Position numbers and translations under genes: made by a program. Below the pieces are notes generated by a model. It had not been told where the DNA came from and ran no database searches. It worked only from the letters and a program-made list of their open reading frames with translations. Shown in pieces: positions 11,144 through 19,926 of a stretch of DNA of 64,000 nt. Origin of the DNA: Sinohyriopsis cumingii (taxonomy: Eukaryota; Mollusca; Bivalvia; Unionida; Unionidae); NCBI GenBank assembly GCA_028554795.2, contig CM068830.1:114102214-114166213 (forward strand). Direction: 5' to 3'. Numbering within the stretch: position 1 is the stretch's first letter; each line of letters opens with the position of its first letter.

Positions 11144-11425
11144 AGCAACAGGGGGGGCGAATCCGACATTTTGTCCAATTGTCATTTGGCTTAATTAGTA
11201 CTTTCTGCACTCAGCGGATCCGGTGTCGTCAGCGCCTGGTAAAAAAAAAACGACGTCGTCGTCGAGGGGATCGTCCGGACGTCATTTGGTTTAATTAACA
11301 CCTTCTGCGCGCCGATCCCGGCGTCGTCCGCGCCGATCCCGGCGTCGTCCGCGCCGATCCCGGCGTCGTCAGCGCCTGGTAAGCACAGCGACGACAGCGT
11401 CGATGTCATCGCCCCCCCTGCTGCT
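11144..11425. repeat. Left terminal inverted repeat of element 2
   Basis: It is the reverse complement of 25932-26177 apart from copy-number differences. It contains three tandem copies of CGCCGATCCCGGCGTCGTC (about 11310-11377), whereas the right repeat has one. The repeat starts AGCAACAGGGGGGGCG and ends CGCCCCCCCTGCTGCT-like, so its own two ends are short inverted repeats of each other. The stop codon of the penton-like gene touches its inner edge. Confidence 0.9.
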
Positions 11426-12275
11426 ATGATCTTACAAACAGAGTGATCACTAACTCCTCCTCTTGTAGGTCAATTAGGTTATTTGACTGATCGGTAATTC
11501 TAAAATTAATTCTCGTTAAAAATCGATTATGGCATCGCATATAGACTGGATTAATCGGACTCTCAACGATTAAAAATCCCGGAGGGGCTGTTGGTGAAAA
11601 TGAATAAAGGATATATCCCTGTTGAGCCTGATTTGATTGCTTGGTATCCACCTGGTAGCTTCCTTCGATAGCATCACACACTAGATTAATCGCTATCACC
11701 GATGCAATATTTACGTTGTATGGAGCAATATGCCTACCACCATCTCCGTTATCGTGTCTGAGGATAGTTGATGGGGGGGTGTCCGCGGGTGGATTCTCAG
11801 GCCATCCTAGTATGGTTCTTATTGAACTGTTATAAATATCAACCATATACCCCGGTGTGCTTATTTCAATCGTCGACGATAACGTCGGTTCATGAACCGT
11901 AATAGCGATTTTTGATTCTTTTCCTGTGATCGATTTTATCCTGCGTTGAAATTCTTTATTGATTTGTTCTATTTGGTATGACCCAGTTGGTATTGTAACC
12001 TCCTCCCAGTCTGGGGTCTCATCGGGTTTATTTGTCCGTGCAAAAACCAGCGAGTTATTAGGTTGTTGTCCGTTAAATGCTTCCGCTCGGATATTAGGCC
12101 AACTGTGATATACTCGCAATTTTGCCAGCGCTATTTCCTTCACTGGAACCGGCGATGGGAAGTTCACACTGAATTCGGGTTTCGTTGACGTTATCGATAT
12201 CATACTTGTTTGTACCGGAGTGGTGTTCTCCGCGATCCGCTGAAGTAATTGAAACCCTTCGGGGTTCAGCGACAT
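11424..12275 (-). CDS. Penton-like minor capsid protein candidate (element 2)
   Basis: The frame has 283 codons. Residues 85-100 read VTIPTGSYQIEQI and the later part reads ISTPGYMVDIYNSSIRTILGW. This is the layout of the single jelly-roll minor capsid (penton) proteins of Polintons: a beta-rich start, a proline-glycine-tyrosine turn before a helix, then a leucine-glycine-tryptophan signature. The 325-residue protein of element 3 shows the same pattern. In these viruses the penton closes the capsid vertices. The ATG at 12275 follows a short AT-rich spacer after the neighbouring gene. It looks whole. Assignment rests on pattern and context, not on a database match. Confidence 0.55.
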   Translation of the reverse strand: MSLNPEGFQLLQRIAENTTPVQTSMISITSTKPEFSVNFPSPVPVKEIALAKLRVYHSWPNIRAEAFNGQQPNNSLVFARTNKPDETPDWEEVTIPTGSYQIEQINKEFQRRIKSITGKESKIAITVHEPTLSSTIEISTPGYMVDIYNSSIRTILGWPENPPADTPPSTILRHDNGDGGRHIAPYNVNIASVIAINLVCDAIEGSYQVDTKQSNQAQQGYILYSFSPTAPPGFLIVESPINPVYMRCHNRFLTRINFRITDQSNNLIDLQEEELVITLFVRS

Positions 12276-12280
12276 TATTA

Positions 12281-12817
12281 TTATTCGTTGTTTTTAGTGT
12301 CTAATTTCAACAACCAGGTGGTTCCGGCTTCCAGTTGAAAATCCTCGATTTTTGACATCGCGGAGCTATACAACTGGACCATCGTGGAGAATTCAACATC
12401 GGATACGAACAAATTATCAATCGATAACGAGATCAACCCGGATAATTTCGAGTACGCGTCGGATACTATTTGATGTTTTACTGTATACTCGTTGAGTTTT
12501 TTCTGAAAACACGATGATATCTTTTTAGTGATTGCGTTGGCGACTCCAGCAATTGTTGTCATCGCGGAGACAGCGATTGGAACAGCGATCGGGGCTATCG
12601 TGGTCACCGTGGATAAAATAACACCGGCGCCAGCTACTATACCCGACACCGAGTACACGACCGCGTCGATGGTGGTTATTTTTCTGCGGTATTTTTTTAT
12701 TTTTGCGCGGTATTGTTCGGAAAGCGTTTTCAAATTCGCGGAGAATTCTTTTGCGGTATCGAATCGATATTGATGTGACGTCGGTGATACCTCTGATTCA
12801 ATTACCCTGGTGGTCAT
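12281..12817 (-). CDS. Hypothetical protein with a long hydrophobic helical stretch (element 2)
   Basis: The frame has 178 codons. Residues about 48-90 form one long or two short membrane-type segments (VSGIVAGAGVILSTVTTIA, then PIAVSAMTTIAGVANAI). They are preceded by a basic amphipathic stretch (KIKKYRRKITT) and followed by a helical tail. It sits 5 bp upstream of the penton-like gene and 24 bp downstream of the fibre gene, inside the virion-gene block. It could be a virion membrane-active or internal protein. I do not recognise the family. The frame looks whole. Confidence 0.6.
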   Translation of the reverse strand: MTTRVIESEVSPTSHQYRFDTAKEFSANLKTLSEQYRAKIKKYRRKITTIDAVVYSVSGIVAGAGVILSTVTTIAPIAVPIAVSAMTTIAGVANAITKKISSCFQKKLNEYTVKHQIVSDAYSKLSGLISLSIDNLFVSDVEFSTMVQLYSSAMSKIEDFQLEAGTTWLLKLDTKNNE

Positions 12818-12841
12818 TTTATTCTAAAAGAGCTAGTGTTT

Positions 12842-14722
12842 TTAATTACTTAGATTCGCTACAAATTCCACATACCATGTGATGTTTGCCCGGGCTAAAT
12901 TTCCATCAACGGCATAAATTGTAAACTGTTCAGTTGCGTTCTTGTCTATAATTGTTGATATTGTATTGTTAAACCCGGATGAACTCGACGATAATATATT
13001 AAACTGCATCATTGAAACCAGTGTCAATCGATAAATGCCCTTAACAGTTGCGGTAGTATTTACTGTATTCTGTGTAGGAGTCCAATCGAATGATCCATGC
13101 CGACTTGTGTATACTGTGTTGATGATGTTCTCATGAGGGATTTTTATTTTTTCGAATTGCTCTGCTACTCTCGGTAGTCCGTCTTTAATCGCTTCAACAT
13201 CAGTTCCGATTATTTCTATTCTCCGCAAATTCGCGTCTATATTATTCTTGTTCGCTGCAACCCTAGTAATGAGTATATCTATTTCCTGTATATGCGCGTC
13301 CACATTTTTTTTGTTCGCTGCAACCTTAGTAATGAGTGTATCTATTTCCTGTATATGCGCGTCCACATTTTTTTTGTTCGCTGCAACCTTAGTAATGAGT
13401 GTATCTATTTCCGGTGTATGCGCGTCCACATCTTTTTTGTTCGCTGCAACCTTAGTAATGAGTGTATCTATTTCCCGTGTATGCGCGTCCACATCTTTTT
13501 TGTCCGCTGCAACATCAGTTTTGACTGTTTCTATTCTCCATTCATGCGCGTCTATATTATTCTTGTTCGCCACAATATCAGTTTTGATCGTTCCTATTCT
13601 CTGTTCATGCACGTCTATACCTTTTTTATTCGCTACAATATCAGTTTTGATCGTTTCTATTTCCCCTGTATGCGCGTCTATATTTCTTTTGTTCGCTGCA
13701 ACATCAAGTTCGATTATTTCTATTTCCCCTGTATGCGCGTCTATATTCCTTTTGTTCGCTGCAACATCAGTTTTGATTGTTTTTATTTCCTGTCCATACA
13801 CGTCTATATTTCTTTTGCTCGTTGCAACATCAGTTTTGATCGTTCCTATTTCCCCTCTATACACGTCTACACCCCTTTTGTTCGCTTCAATATCAGCTCT
13901 GATTGTCATTATGTCCTGTGTATGCGCGTCTATATTCCTTTTGTTCGCTACAATATCAGTTTTGATCGTTCCTATTTCCCCTGTATGCGAGTCTACATTA
14001 TTTATGATCGTTGCAACATTAGCGCCGATTATTTCTATTTCCCGTTCATGCACGTCTACACTCCCTTTGTTCGCTGCAACATCAGTTTTGATTGTTTTTA
14101 TTTCCTGTCCATACGCAGTGATATCATTTATAGTTGTTGTGATTTCATCCAGCTTGGTATTTTTTTTACCAAAGAATTTATCAAAGTTGTCATCGATCCT
14201 GTTAACATTTTTTCGTAACGTGTAAAATTGGCCCGACAGCGTTGTAAACTCCGAAATAGTATTTTTTATTGTTGCAAGATTCGGTTCGGTTACCGTCGGG
14301 GTCCCGAAAAAACTAGCGGTAGTGAGTTGTATATCGGTGACAGATTTTTTCACCTCGGTGACAGATTTTTTCACCTGCGCGTCAAGTTCGGTCACCGATC
14401 TATTCAACCTTATAAAACCGTCTTTGACTAATATTATCGTCGACAGATGTTCACCCGGCTTGAGTCGTCCGTCGCTGGTATACAGCGCGATAGTGTCCTC
14501 GGCGGCATCACGCCGTCGTGTTAAAACGTCATCCAGCGACACATTACTGGATTTCAATTTACCCTGGCGGTCTTGAAATACAACTATTTCACCTGGGTCA
14601 ACACTTGTTAAATTCAACGTATCAGCGATTTCATCCTCGATTAGTTTTTTTATGTCATCGGTGGCGGGCGTTTCCGTGGATCCTTTCAGCGCCGAAATAG
14701 GTCGTCCCCAAATATCAATCAT
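12842..14722 (-). CDS. Fibre-like protein built from 21-residue repeats (element 2)
   Basis: The frame has 626 codons. Residues roughly 200-530 are a run of about fifteen 21-residue repeats with the theme TIKTDVAANKRNIDAHTGEI, encoded by a 63-bp tandem repeat. The hydrophobic spacing fits a trimeric coiled coil or beta-rod shaft as in viral and phage fibres. The N-terminal 200 residues are non-repetitive and would anchor in the capsid. The C-terminal 85 residues (from about GSFDWTPTQNTV) are beta-rich and could be a receptor-binding knob. It lies between protease and membrane protein genes in the virion block. The shaft length is likely to vary by repeat slippage. It looks whole. The receptor-binding role is inferred. 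Confidence 0.7.
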   Translation of the reverse strand: MIDIWGRPISALKGSTETPATDDIKKLIEDEIADTLNLTSVDPGEIVVFQDRQGKLKSSNVSLDDVLTRRRDAAEDTIALYTSDGRLKPGEHLSTIILVKDGFIRLNRSVTELDAQVKKSVTEVKKSVTDIQLTTASFFGTPTVTEPNLATIKNTISEFTTLSGQFYTLRKNVNRIDDNFDKFFGKKNTKLDEITTTINDITAYGQEIKTIKTDVAANKGSVDVHEREIEIIGANVATIINNVDSHTGEIGTIKTDIVANKRNIDAHTQDIMTIRADIEANKRGVDVYRGEIGTIKTDVATSKRNIDVYGQEIKTIKTDVAANKRNIDAHTGEIEIIELDVAANKRNIDAHTGEIETIKTDIVANKKGIDVHEQRIGTIKTDIVANKNNIDAHEWRIETVKTDVAADKKDVDAHTREIDTLITKVAANKKDVDAHTPEIDTLITKVAANKKNVDAHIQEIDTLITKVAANKKNVDAHIQEIDILITRVAANKNNIDANLRRIEIIGTDVEAIKDGLPRVAEQFEKIKIPHENIINTVYTSRHGSFDWTPTQNTVNTTATVKGIYRLTLVSMMQFNILSSSSSGFNNTISTIIDKNATEQFTIYAVDGNLARANITWYVEFVANLSN

Positions 14723-14748
14723 CGTTATTGTAAAAAAAAACAGCGTTT

Positions 14749-15231
14749 CTAATTAACCCGCCGGGCCTCTACGACCCCACTAGTGTATTCGTTTACAACC
14801 ACATGAGGTGGTTTTCGCGATGATGAAATCGCCGCGAGTACGTTCAATACTTCACGGCCGCATATCGGCGGGTCGCTTAACTGCTGTGTTGGCAGCGTGG
14901 AATAAAAAACCCGAGCTGAGCACGTCCGGATATACCGCATAAACTCGTTCGGCGGGGCCAACCCGTATGAATCAAAATAGACGATCGCACGCGGATCAAT
15001 CGCGTATGCAACCCAATGAGTTCCCGCTCCGGAGGACCCATCGAGGTTAATTATGCCGGTTTCAATATTCCTTGGTGCCGCCGGTAATTGATCCCTCATA
15101 AAAACACCTCTGAAGTTTTTTATCGCTAGCGCGTCTGCGGCGTCTATTAAATCAAAATTAGACATAGGGGTCAATGACCCCCGGGTCAATAAACGGTTCC
15201 CGGTAGTCTTAGACCCTTTCCCGAGTACCAT
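14749..15231 (-). CDS. Adenovirus-type cysteine protease (element 2)
   Basis: This family cleaves capsid precursor proteins during virion maturation and shares the Ulp1/adenain fold. Counting from the ATG at 15231, the catalytic histidine is in GTHWVAY (residue 72), the aspartate in YFDSYGL (87) and the cysteine in PPICGRE (124), with glutamines at 116-117 for the oxyanion position. Length (160) is short but normal for Polinton proteases. A second in-frame ATG at codon 23 (MSNFDLID) is an equally good start, because the first 20 codons come from a local direct repeat. The gene lies between fibre and small virion protein genes. Confidence 0.85.
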   Translation of the reverse strand: MVLGKGSKTTGNRLLTRGSLTPMSNFDLIDAADALAIKNFRGVFMRDQLPAAPRNIETGIINLDGSSGAGTHWVAYAIDPRAIVYFDSYGLAPPNEFMRYIRTCSARVFYSTLPTQQLSDPPICGREVLNVLAAISSSRKPPHVVVNEYTSGVVEARRVN

Positions 15232-15266
15232 GAATACGGGGTTCCCGGTAGTCTTAGACCCTTTCC
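15194..15266. repeat. Local direct repeat at the start of the protease gene
   Basis: The phrase GTTCCCGGTAGTCTTAGACC recurs 46 bp apart (starting near 15195 and 15241), between the stop of the 130-residue virion protein and the protease start. It makes the exact protease start uncertain and may reflect a recent slippage duplication. Confidence 0.8.
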
Positions 15267-15268
15267 GG

Positions 15269-15661
15269 CTACGGGTCGTTTTTTTTATAGCCTTTCCCGG
15301 TTGCCTTCTTCAATGCCATTCCCGCCGCGGTACCAACGGCTCCTAACGCCGCCGCCTTCGCCACTGCTGGTGCGGCCGCGGCAATCAATGCCGGAATCGC
15401 AGCTAACAGCGGAAATATCCCACCGGTCTTTTCCATGTCTTTGATCGCTGCGGCCGAGAAATCTATCTGAACACCCTTTTTATTCTTCATCGCATTATTG
15501 AAATGTTTTATTTGACGCGTCGTCAACGATATCTTATGATTACCACCCGCCATCTGCGACGGCTTCAGCGTTATTGTGGTTCCGCATTGTTTAGCCGACT
15601 TTGATTGTAATTTCTTGACTTGACCATCAGTCAACTCTACACTGACGACACTATACGACAT
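15269..15661 (-). CDS. Small virion protein with hydrophobic C-terminus (element 2)
   Basis: The frame has 130 codons. The first half has two similar segments with an L-T-x-x-Q pattern (ELTDGQVKKLQ and SLTTRQIKHFN). The second half is a glycine/alanine-rich hydrophobic stretch (GGIFPLLAAIPALIAAAAPA) and ends in a basic tail (KKATGKGYKKN). Polintons and adenoviruses have small internal virion proteins of this style (pX/pVI-like) that bind DNA or disrupt membranes. The gene follows the major capsid gene by 28 bp. It looks whole. The family name is tentative. Confidence 0.55.
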   Translation of the reverse strand: MSYSVVSVELTDGQVKKLQSKSAKQCGTTITLKPSQMAGGNHKISLTTRQIKHFNNAMKNKKGVQIDFSAAAIKDMEKTGGIFPLLAAIPALIAAAAPAVAKAAALGAVGTAAGMALKKATGKGYKKNDP

Positions 15662-15689
15662 TTTATTGTAAACGTGTTTGTGCTTTCAA

Positions 15690-17099
15690 TTACATGTTTT
15701 CCACTGGCGCATCAACGATTCTCATTCGTCCACCAACGCCTTCTAGCAGCATTGATTTATCGCTGAGAATGACAGCAACCGCTCTGTAATTAACACCACC
15801 CGGGGCTATACGAGCTCGGAAGTGTATATCAACGACGGATTGTCTTGTTAAATCAAGATGTTCCAGCGAAAAGTAATAGATCGGATATAGTTCTCTGAAA
15901 TCAAGTTGTGATATTTGCAAACCAGTGTCAACGTTTTGATCACGGCCCATGTACGACAGCAATCGATGATACACACGTGCGATATGGTTTTGACCGTAAT
16001 TAAGTTGTATATCCTCAGATGGTTCCTGCTGGCCGTTTATTCTCAGCGAGACGTCAGTAACGCCTAATCGATCAAATATCATATGGCTGGATAATTGATT
16101 ATCAACTCTCGTCATATCCTGCAACGCAACAAATATATGACGCGGAGACGAAATACCTTGTTGTGATGCCAGGTTCCATGTGAATATACCATTGATATTT
16201 GATTGCTTAGTATCTGTTGTTGTTGTTAGCCAACTTAGTAATGATTTTCCTCCCTGCTCCATGAAGGATAGCAATCGTGCCTCTGTGGTAATGGATGGAG
16301 TCAACACCGGCATCCACAATGACATTTTAGTTAAAACGACTTTACCAGGGTCATTATTTGGATTTGCAGTATCCGCTAGAATTCTCCAAATTGCATTTCT
16401 ATCATCACCTTTTCGCACAAGTACCACGGTATGCTTTGCTCCGTAGATAACTTTTCGCACGTTCCTACAAAATCCAAATATATGATGCAGTGGAATCGCG
16501 CATGAGAAAGATCTACGCGGTCCTGTTAACATTGATATGCGTGTTACGGCTCCGATGTTGAAATTAGGATCGCTGTTTATAATCATATTCTCAACATCAG
16601 CATCAGTGTCACCAGCATTTTTTTTGGGTCGTCTTACCACAAATTGCGAGTTTCCGGCAGTGTTTCTAGTATCCTTTGCAAACATCATAGATGGGCCCGC
16701 TGATCTTGTGTAATCGTCGGAATATCTTGCTAGCCCGATTATTGTTGTAGCAACATCAACATCGCGTTCTATAGACTCGATCTCTCGCCCGTCAATGAGA
16801 TATTTTTCGCTCTCAAACAGCGCCATTACGCCGTTATTGACTAAGCCAACTTTGGTACCATCTGGATACGGTGCTGGTACAGCAGGAGTATCGGCCTCTG
16901 TTACAAGTTCTCCTTCGATTTCAATCAACGCTTCACACGGTAAAAAGTATTTACTGGTATCATGGACTTGAAGTTCAATTCGCGATCGTATGTCGGGTTG
17001 TACTGCATGATAGGAATAAAATTGATAATTACGGACAGAATCATCCTTGTGCACTGGTGCGTCCATATCAAACGCCGGGTCAGCTGTTCGTTTAAACAT
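15690..17099 (-). CDS. Major capsid protein candidate, double jelly-roll type (element 2)
   Basis: The frame has 469 codons, the right size for the hexon-like protein of Polintons. Features include an early FDMDAPVHKDD segment, a beta-rich first domain with KYFLPCEALIEIEGELV, then IPLHHIFGFCRNVRKVIYG with HTVVLVRKGDD. The latter corresponds in layout to the HLDMWLQEKYLLNG plus DIRLRL segment of the element 3 capsid protein. Trimers would build the icosahedral shell. The gene is flanked by small virion protein genes and its ATG follows a TTATTAAATAAA spacer. It looks whole. A structural comparison would settle the fold. Confidence 0.7.
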   Translation of the reverse strand: MFKRTADPAFDMDAPVHKDDSVRNYQFYSYHAVQPDIRSRIELQVHDTSKYFLPCEALIEIEGELVTEADTPAVPAPYPDGTKVGLVNNGVMALFESEKYLIDGREIESIERDVDVATTIIGLARYSDDYTRSAGPSMMFAKDTRNTAGNSQFVVRRPKKNAGDTDADVENMIINSDPNFNIGAVTRISMLTGPRRSFSCAIPLHHIFGFCRNVRKVIYGAKHTVVLVRKGDDRNAIWRILADTANPNNDPGKVVLTKMSLWMPVLTPSITTEARLLSFMEQGGKSLLSWLTTTTDTKQSNINGIFTWNLASQQGISSPRHIFVALQDMTRVDNQLSSHMIFDRLGVTDVSLRINGQQEPSEDIQLNYGQNHIARVYHRLLSYMGRDQNVDTGLQISQLDFRELYPIYYFSLEHLDLTRQSVVDIHFRARIAPGGVNYRAVAVILSDKSMLLEGVGGRMRIVDAPVENM

Positions 17100-17135
17100 T
17101 TTATTTAATAATACGCTGATGCATCTAAATCATCG

Positions 17136-17564
17136 TCATCGTTTTAAACCACTCCCCGCTATTATGTTTGCGGCGTCATCTTGATTACTGTTTACCAACG
17201 ACGCTAGTTTTTCTTCCACGGCGTTATTTATTACTTTGCTGACATTTGCAGGCATCACCGTCGTTGATGGCATCACCGGTGGTTTCTGTTTTTTTCTCCT
17301 CACCAACGACATTAGTTTGTCCTTTGCTGCAGAAAGCGCCTTTCCGGCAACGTCTCCAATAGCACTAATACCCTTGTCACGAATAACATCAATAGCCTTC
17401 ATTCCTAATTGTTTGGCTAACGGCGCTACTTTTGGAGCCATTCTTGTAAATAACCCCGCAATGGTGCTACCGAGACCATCTCCATAGTACGCGCGGTAAA
17501 CAGGCAATCGCGAGTTTACCACGTAGACGAGTACTGGTTTATCGTGGTTGTAATGTATAATCAT
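17136..17564 (-). CDS. Small basic virion protein candidate (element 2)
   Basis: The frame has 142 codons. After a short beta-like start it has YYGDGLGSTIAGLFTRMAPK followed by an alanine/lysine-rich helix and RRKKQKPP. The combination of a glycine-containing hydrophobic helix with basic patches is typical of internal capsid or core proteins of Polintons and adenoviruses (pVI/pX-like). It is the first gene of the capsid block, 36 bp before the major capsid gene. It looks whole. Function is inferred from composition and place only. Confidence 0.5.
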   Translation of the reverse strand: MIIHYNHDKPVLVYVVNSRLPVYRAYYGDGLGSTIAGLFTRMAPKVAPLAKQLGMKAIDVIRDKGISAIGDVAGKALSAAKDKLMSLVRRKKQKPPVMPSTTVMPANVSKVINNAVEEKLASLVNSNQDDAANIIAGSGLKR

Positions 17565-17579
17565 CTTTATTATAAAAAC

Positions 17580-17912
17580 ACCGGTTTTTCAATTAGTGAT
17601 TGTGATCACCAGTGATTGATCACCCCCTTCCCCTTTCCCACCGCCGTGTGGAAAACCGGAATAAATTTTATCAAAATTTCCTGGGGTTTTTGCCCTCGAT
17701 AAAAATCCGGTTTTTTTCCGGTTTTTAGTCATTTTTGGTCGTTTTTTGTTGCCTATAGTCGTTTTTTTTCGATTTTTCAGCAAAAACATCGATTTTCTCT
17801 AAATGATTTCCTGGGGTTTTTGCCCTCAAAAAATTGTCAAAACGACCAAAAACGACCAAAAACGGTCAAAAAACGACCAAAAATTAACAAAAACGACAAT
17901 TTTATAATTTTT
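17580..17912. promoter_or_regulatory. Non-coding inverted/direct repeat region of element 2
   Basis: This is the only sizeable gene-free stretch inside element 2. It holds a direct repeat TTCCTGGGGTTTTTGCCCTC (17678-17697 and 17808-17827) and GGTCGTTTTT phrases on the left (17737 onward). The complementary AACGACCAAA phrases lie in tandem on the right (17841-17880), so the two halves can pair. It separates the virion gene block from the block of hypothetical genes. It could be an enhancer, terminator pair or replication element. Which of these is not visible. Confidence 0.5.
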
Positions 17913-18850
17913 TTAATCATCCACTAACTCGTCTATGAGCGTTCGATACGCACTAATGTCCATGATACCGCCCGTAAATAACCGCTTGCAAATATCAGCG
18001 GCCTCATTGATTATTTCCGGAGAGTTATTTCCGGCTCGTTTTCCTCCGATTAGTACCTCTAGCCGTGATATATCACTGAGAACACTGTTAGGACAGGTAA
18101 CGCCGTAGGATTCTTTGCCAACAGAGTATCCTTTTCCTTTTTTTTGTTTTACCCTTTTTTCAACTTCCTTGTGGAATGCGTCGTAATCGGGGCCATCACC
18201 ACGTAGTAATGCATTCTTGTATTCACTCGCTAAATACACTATTCTTGTCCAATCCTTTAACGACTTTATATTTTTCTCGTAACCGCTATTGATATGCTCC
18301 TTATCTCGTATGCTCTTAGCAAAATTGTTGGCGGTAAAATCAATTAATTCTTCCCTGCTGCTGCTGAGGTCTCTAATTTGATCTATTGTGCTCTTCTTGA
18401 GTATATTACTGGGTATATTCCCCCTTTTCTCTTTTTCTTCCGGTGTTTCTTCCGGTGTTTCTTCCGGTATTTCTTCTTCTGGTTTCTTGCGGTGGCGCCT
18501 GGTTCCTCTTCGTCGGCCATTGTAACATAAGGTTCTTGTGGTTCGGTTATAGCGAGTGGTGGCGGCCTCCGTGTTGTAGCAGCCGCTAGTGTTTCTAAAG
18601 ACCTTTTTGTTTGTTCGGTTTGAGCCGCTATCTTTTCAAGCGCATCGAGGACGGGCACAGTTGCCGCCGTAACATCCTTAGTCGCTTTAGTTACCGGGGC
18701 AAACAGTTGTTCGCTTCCAACAGTAAAATCGGTTTGTAGTTGCTGCCGCGTTTGAAGTTGTTCTCGGACCCTGTCTCGTAACGGTATGAACTTTTTAAGC
18801 GCCGCTAGCCGCTCTCTGGCTAGCCGAGTAGTAAGTGATTCGCCTACCAT
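17913..18850 (-). pseudogene. Hypothetical coiled-coil/basic protein gene (element 2)
   Basis: The ATG at 18850 opens with MVGESLTTRLARERL. The first part is helical and rich in arginine, glutamine and threonine. It is followed by an acidic patch and then a very basic run (KKKYRKKHRKKHRKKK) encoded by a small tandem repeat at about 18425-18480. The downstream part has SEYKNALLRGDGPDYDAFH and ends ISAYRTLIDELVDD. No known domain was recognised. A DNA-packing or core role would fit the basic segment. It is broken, with about one break. Confidence 0.5.
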
Positions 18851-18872
18851 TATTGCAATTGCGAAGCAATTT

Positions 18873-19253
18873 CTAATTCCCCGCCGAGTGTACCATCGGG
18901 GGCTCCACGGAGTTTTCGTCTATAATCCTTCTAATGTTTTTGATCTTACTAGAAATCTCCCGGCGTCGTTCATAAACACGTCCGAGTTTTTTTCGTATTA
19001 TTTCAACGGCAGTGAATAGTCCAATGAATGCATTTGCGTCATTGTGGTACAAGTTTTCATTGATCGTATGTTGTAATCGTTTTATAAAAAAGTACTCGCG
19101 GGCCAGGGTAAAACGCCCCCGTTTCGATTGTTCGTTAATAATTTCATAATCGGATAATATTTTTTCGCTGTCGAGACCATCAGATAATTCAATTCCTTGA
19201 TTTTTTAATTTTGAAATCTCGGCTAATATATTATTGATGTCTTCGATATTCAT
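18873..19253 (-). CDS. Hypothetical helical protein (element 2)
   Basis: The likely start is the ATG at 19253 (MNIEDINNILAEISKLKN), because it follows the TATAAGAATA gene-start motif shared by this element. The frame also stays open further upstream, through an unlikely hydrophobic leader. The 126-residue product is mostly helical, with many charged residues (REYFFIKRLQHTINE, RRREISSKIKNIRRI). It lies 22 bp upstream of the preceding basic-protein gene on the same strand. The family is not recognised. Confidence 0.5.
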   Translation of the reverse strand: MNIEDINNILAEISKLKNQGIELSDGLDSEKILSDYEIINEQSKRGRFTLAREYFFIKRLQHTINENLYHNDANAFIGLFTAVEIIRKKLGRVYERRREISSKIKNIRRIIDENSVEPPMVHSAGN

Positions 19254-19409
19254 TATTCTTATAGAACATCTTGTTTTTAAATAAAAAAAAATGAAACCCC
19301 GTGTATCAATCCCGAGGTGTTCAACAATACTGAATACTTTGTTTTCTTCCGGAATGGACAATTTATTGTCATGGCGACTTCGTCAGCGCCATAGGCGCCG
19401 GTGACTTCG

Positions 19410-19913
19410 TCACTCGCTGATATTTACATATGAAAATCGAATTCTATACCCGGTCTTTTTTGAGATTGCTGTTTGATATACTCGTTCTGCTACTTTTCGT
19501 ATTGAGGCGATACAAATGTCAAAGTATCTACTGGCTTCATTCATCGACTGAAATATTTTTTCCTCGTGAGTTGTTGTATCAAATGACTTTACGGGTTTTG
19601 CTTTCTTTGGGTATTTACCGGTTTGGCCTTTTTTGGTATTTTGACTCTGCGAGACAGCTTGCAAGTTTATAAGAGAATTATCAGTCTTATTATTATTAAT
19701 ATGATCAATCACAAGTCCATTTTCGATTAATCCGTTGAATACCTCAAATACCGCCCTATGAACATGGTACTTCTTCTTTCCGGCACCAAACACCAGATAC
19801 CCCTGATTACTTACGGTACCAACCGGCTTCTTCAGTTTGCGGTTTCTAACAATGCCGTCGCGAGATGCCTCGTAATTGACGAGCACAGGATGCGGCTGAA
19901 ATTCTTGGTCCAT
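19410..19913 (-). CDS. HNH endonuclease with NUMOD-type DNA-binding tail (element 2)
   Basis: The frame has 167 codons. The HNH core is VHRAVFEVFNG (first histidine near residue 52), VIDHINNNKTDN (Asp70-His71, Asn75) and LINLQAVS. The C-terminal half (SFDTTTHEEKIFQSMNEASR through SIRKVAE) matches the helix-turn-helix repeat found behind homing-type HNH nucleases. Such free-standing nucleases cut DNA and spread themselves between related genomes. They are common in phages and large DNA viruses and less so in Polintons. It ends 48 bp from the hypothetical gene's upstream frame. It looks whole. Confidence 0.8.
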   Translation of the reverse strand: MDQEFQPHPVLVNYEASRDGIVRNRKLKKPVGTVSNQGYLVFGAGKKKYHVHRAVFEVFNGLIENGLVIDHINNNKTDNSLINLQAVSQSQNTKKGQTGKYPKKAKPVKSFDTTTHEEKIFQSMNEASRYFDICIASIRKVAERVYQTAISKKTGYRIRFSYVNISE

Positions 19914-19926
19914 TTATATAATAATA

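Noticed and set aside
13248-14225. Long plus-strand frames (up to 325 codons) opposite the fibre gene, rich in serine, phenylalanine and cysteine
   Set aside because: They are antisense shadows of the 63-bp repeat. Because 63 is a multiple of three, any frame open in one unit stays open in all. There is no start motif or protein-like composition.
17589-17789. A 66-codon basic minus-strand frame between virion and hypothetical genes of element 2
   Set aside because: Its lysine/threonine composition comes from the repeat-rich spacer (direct and inverted repeats), and it lacks the gene-start motif.
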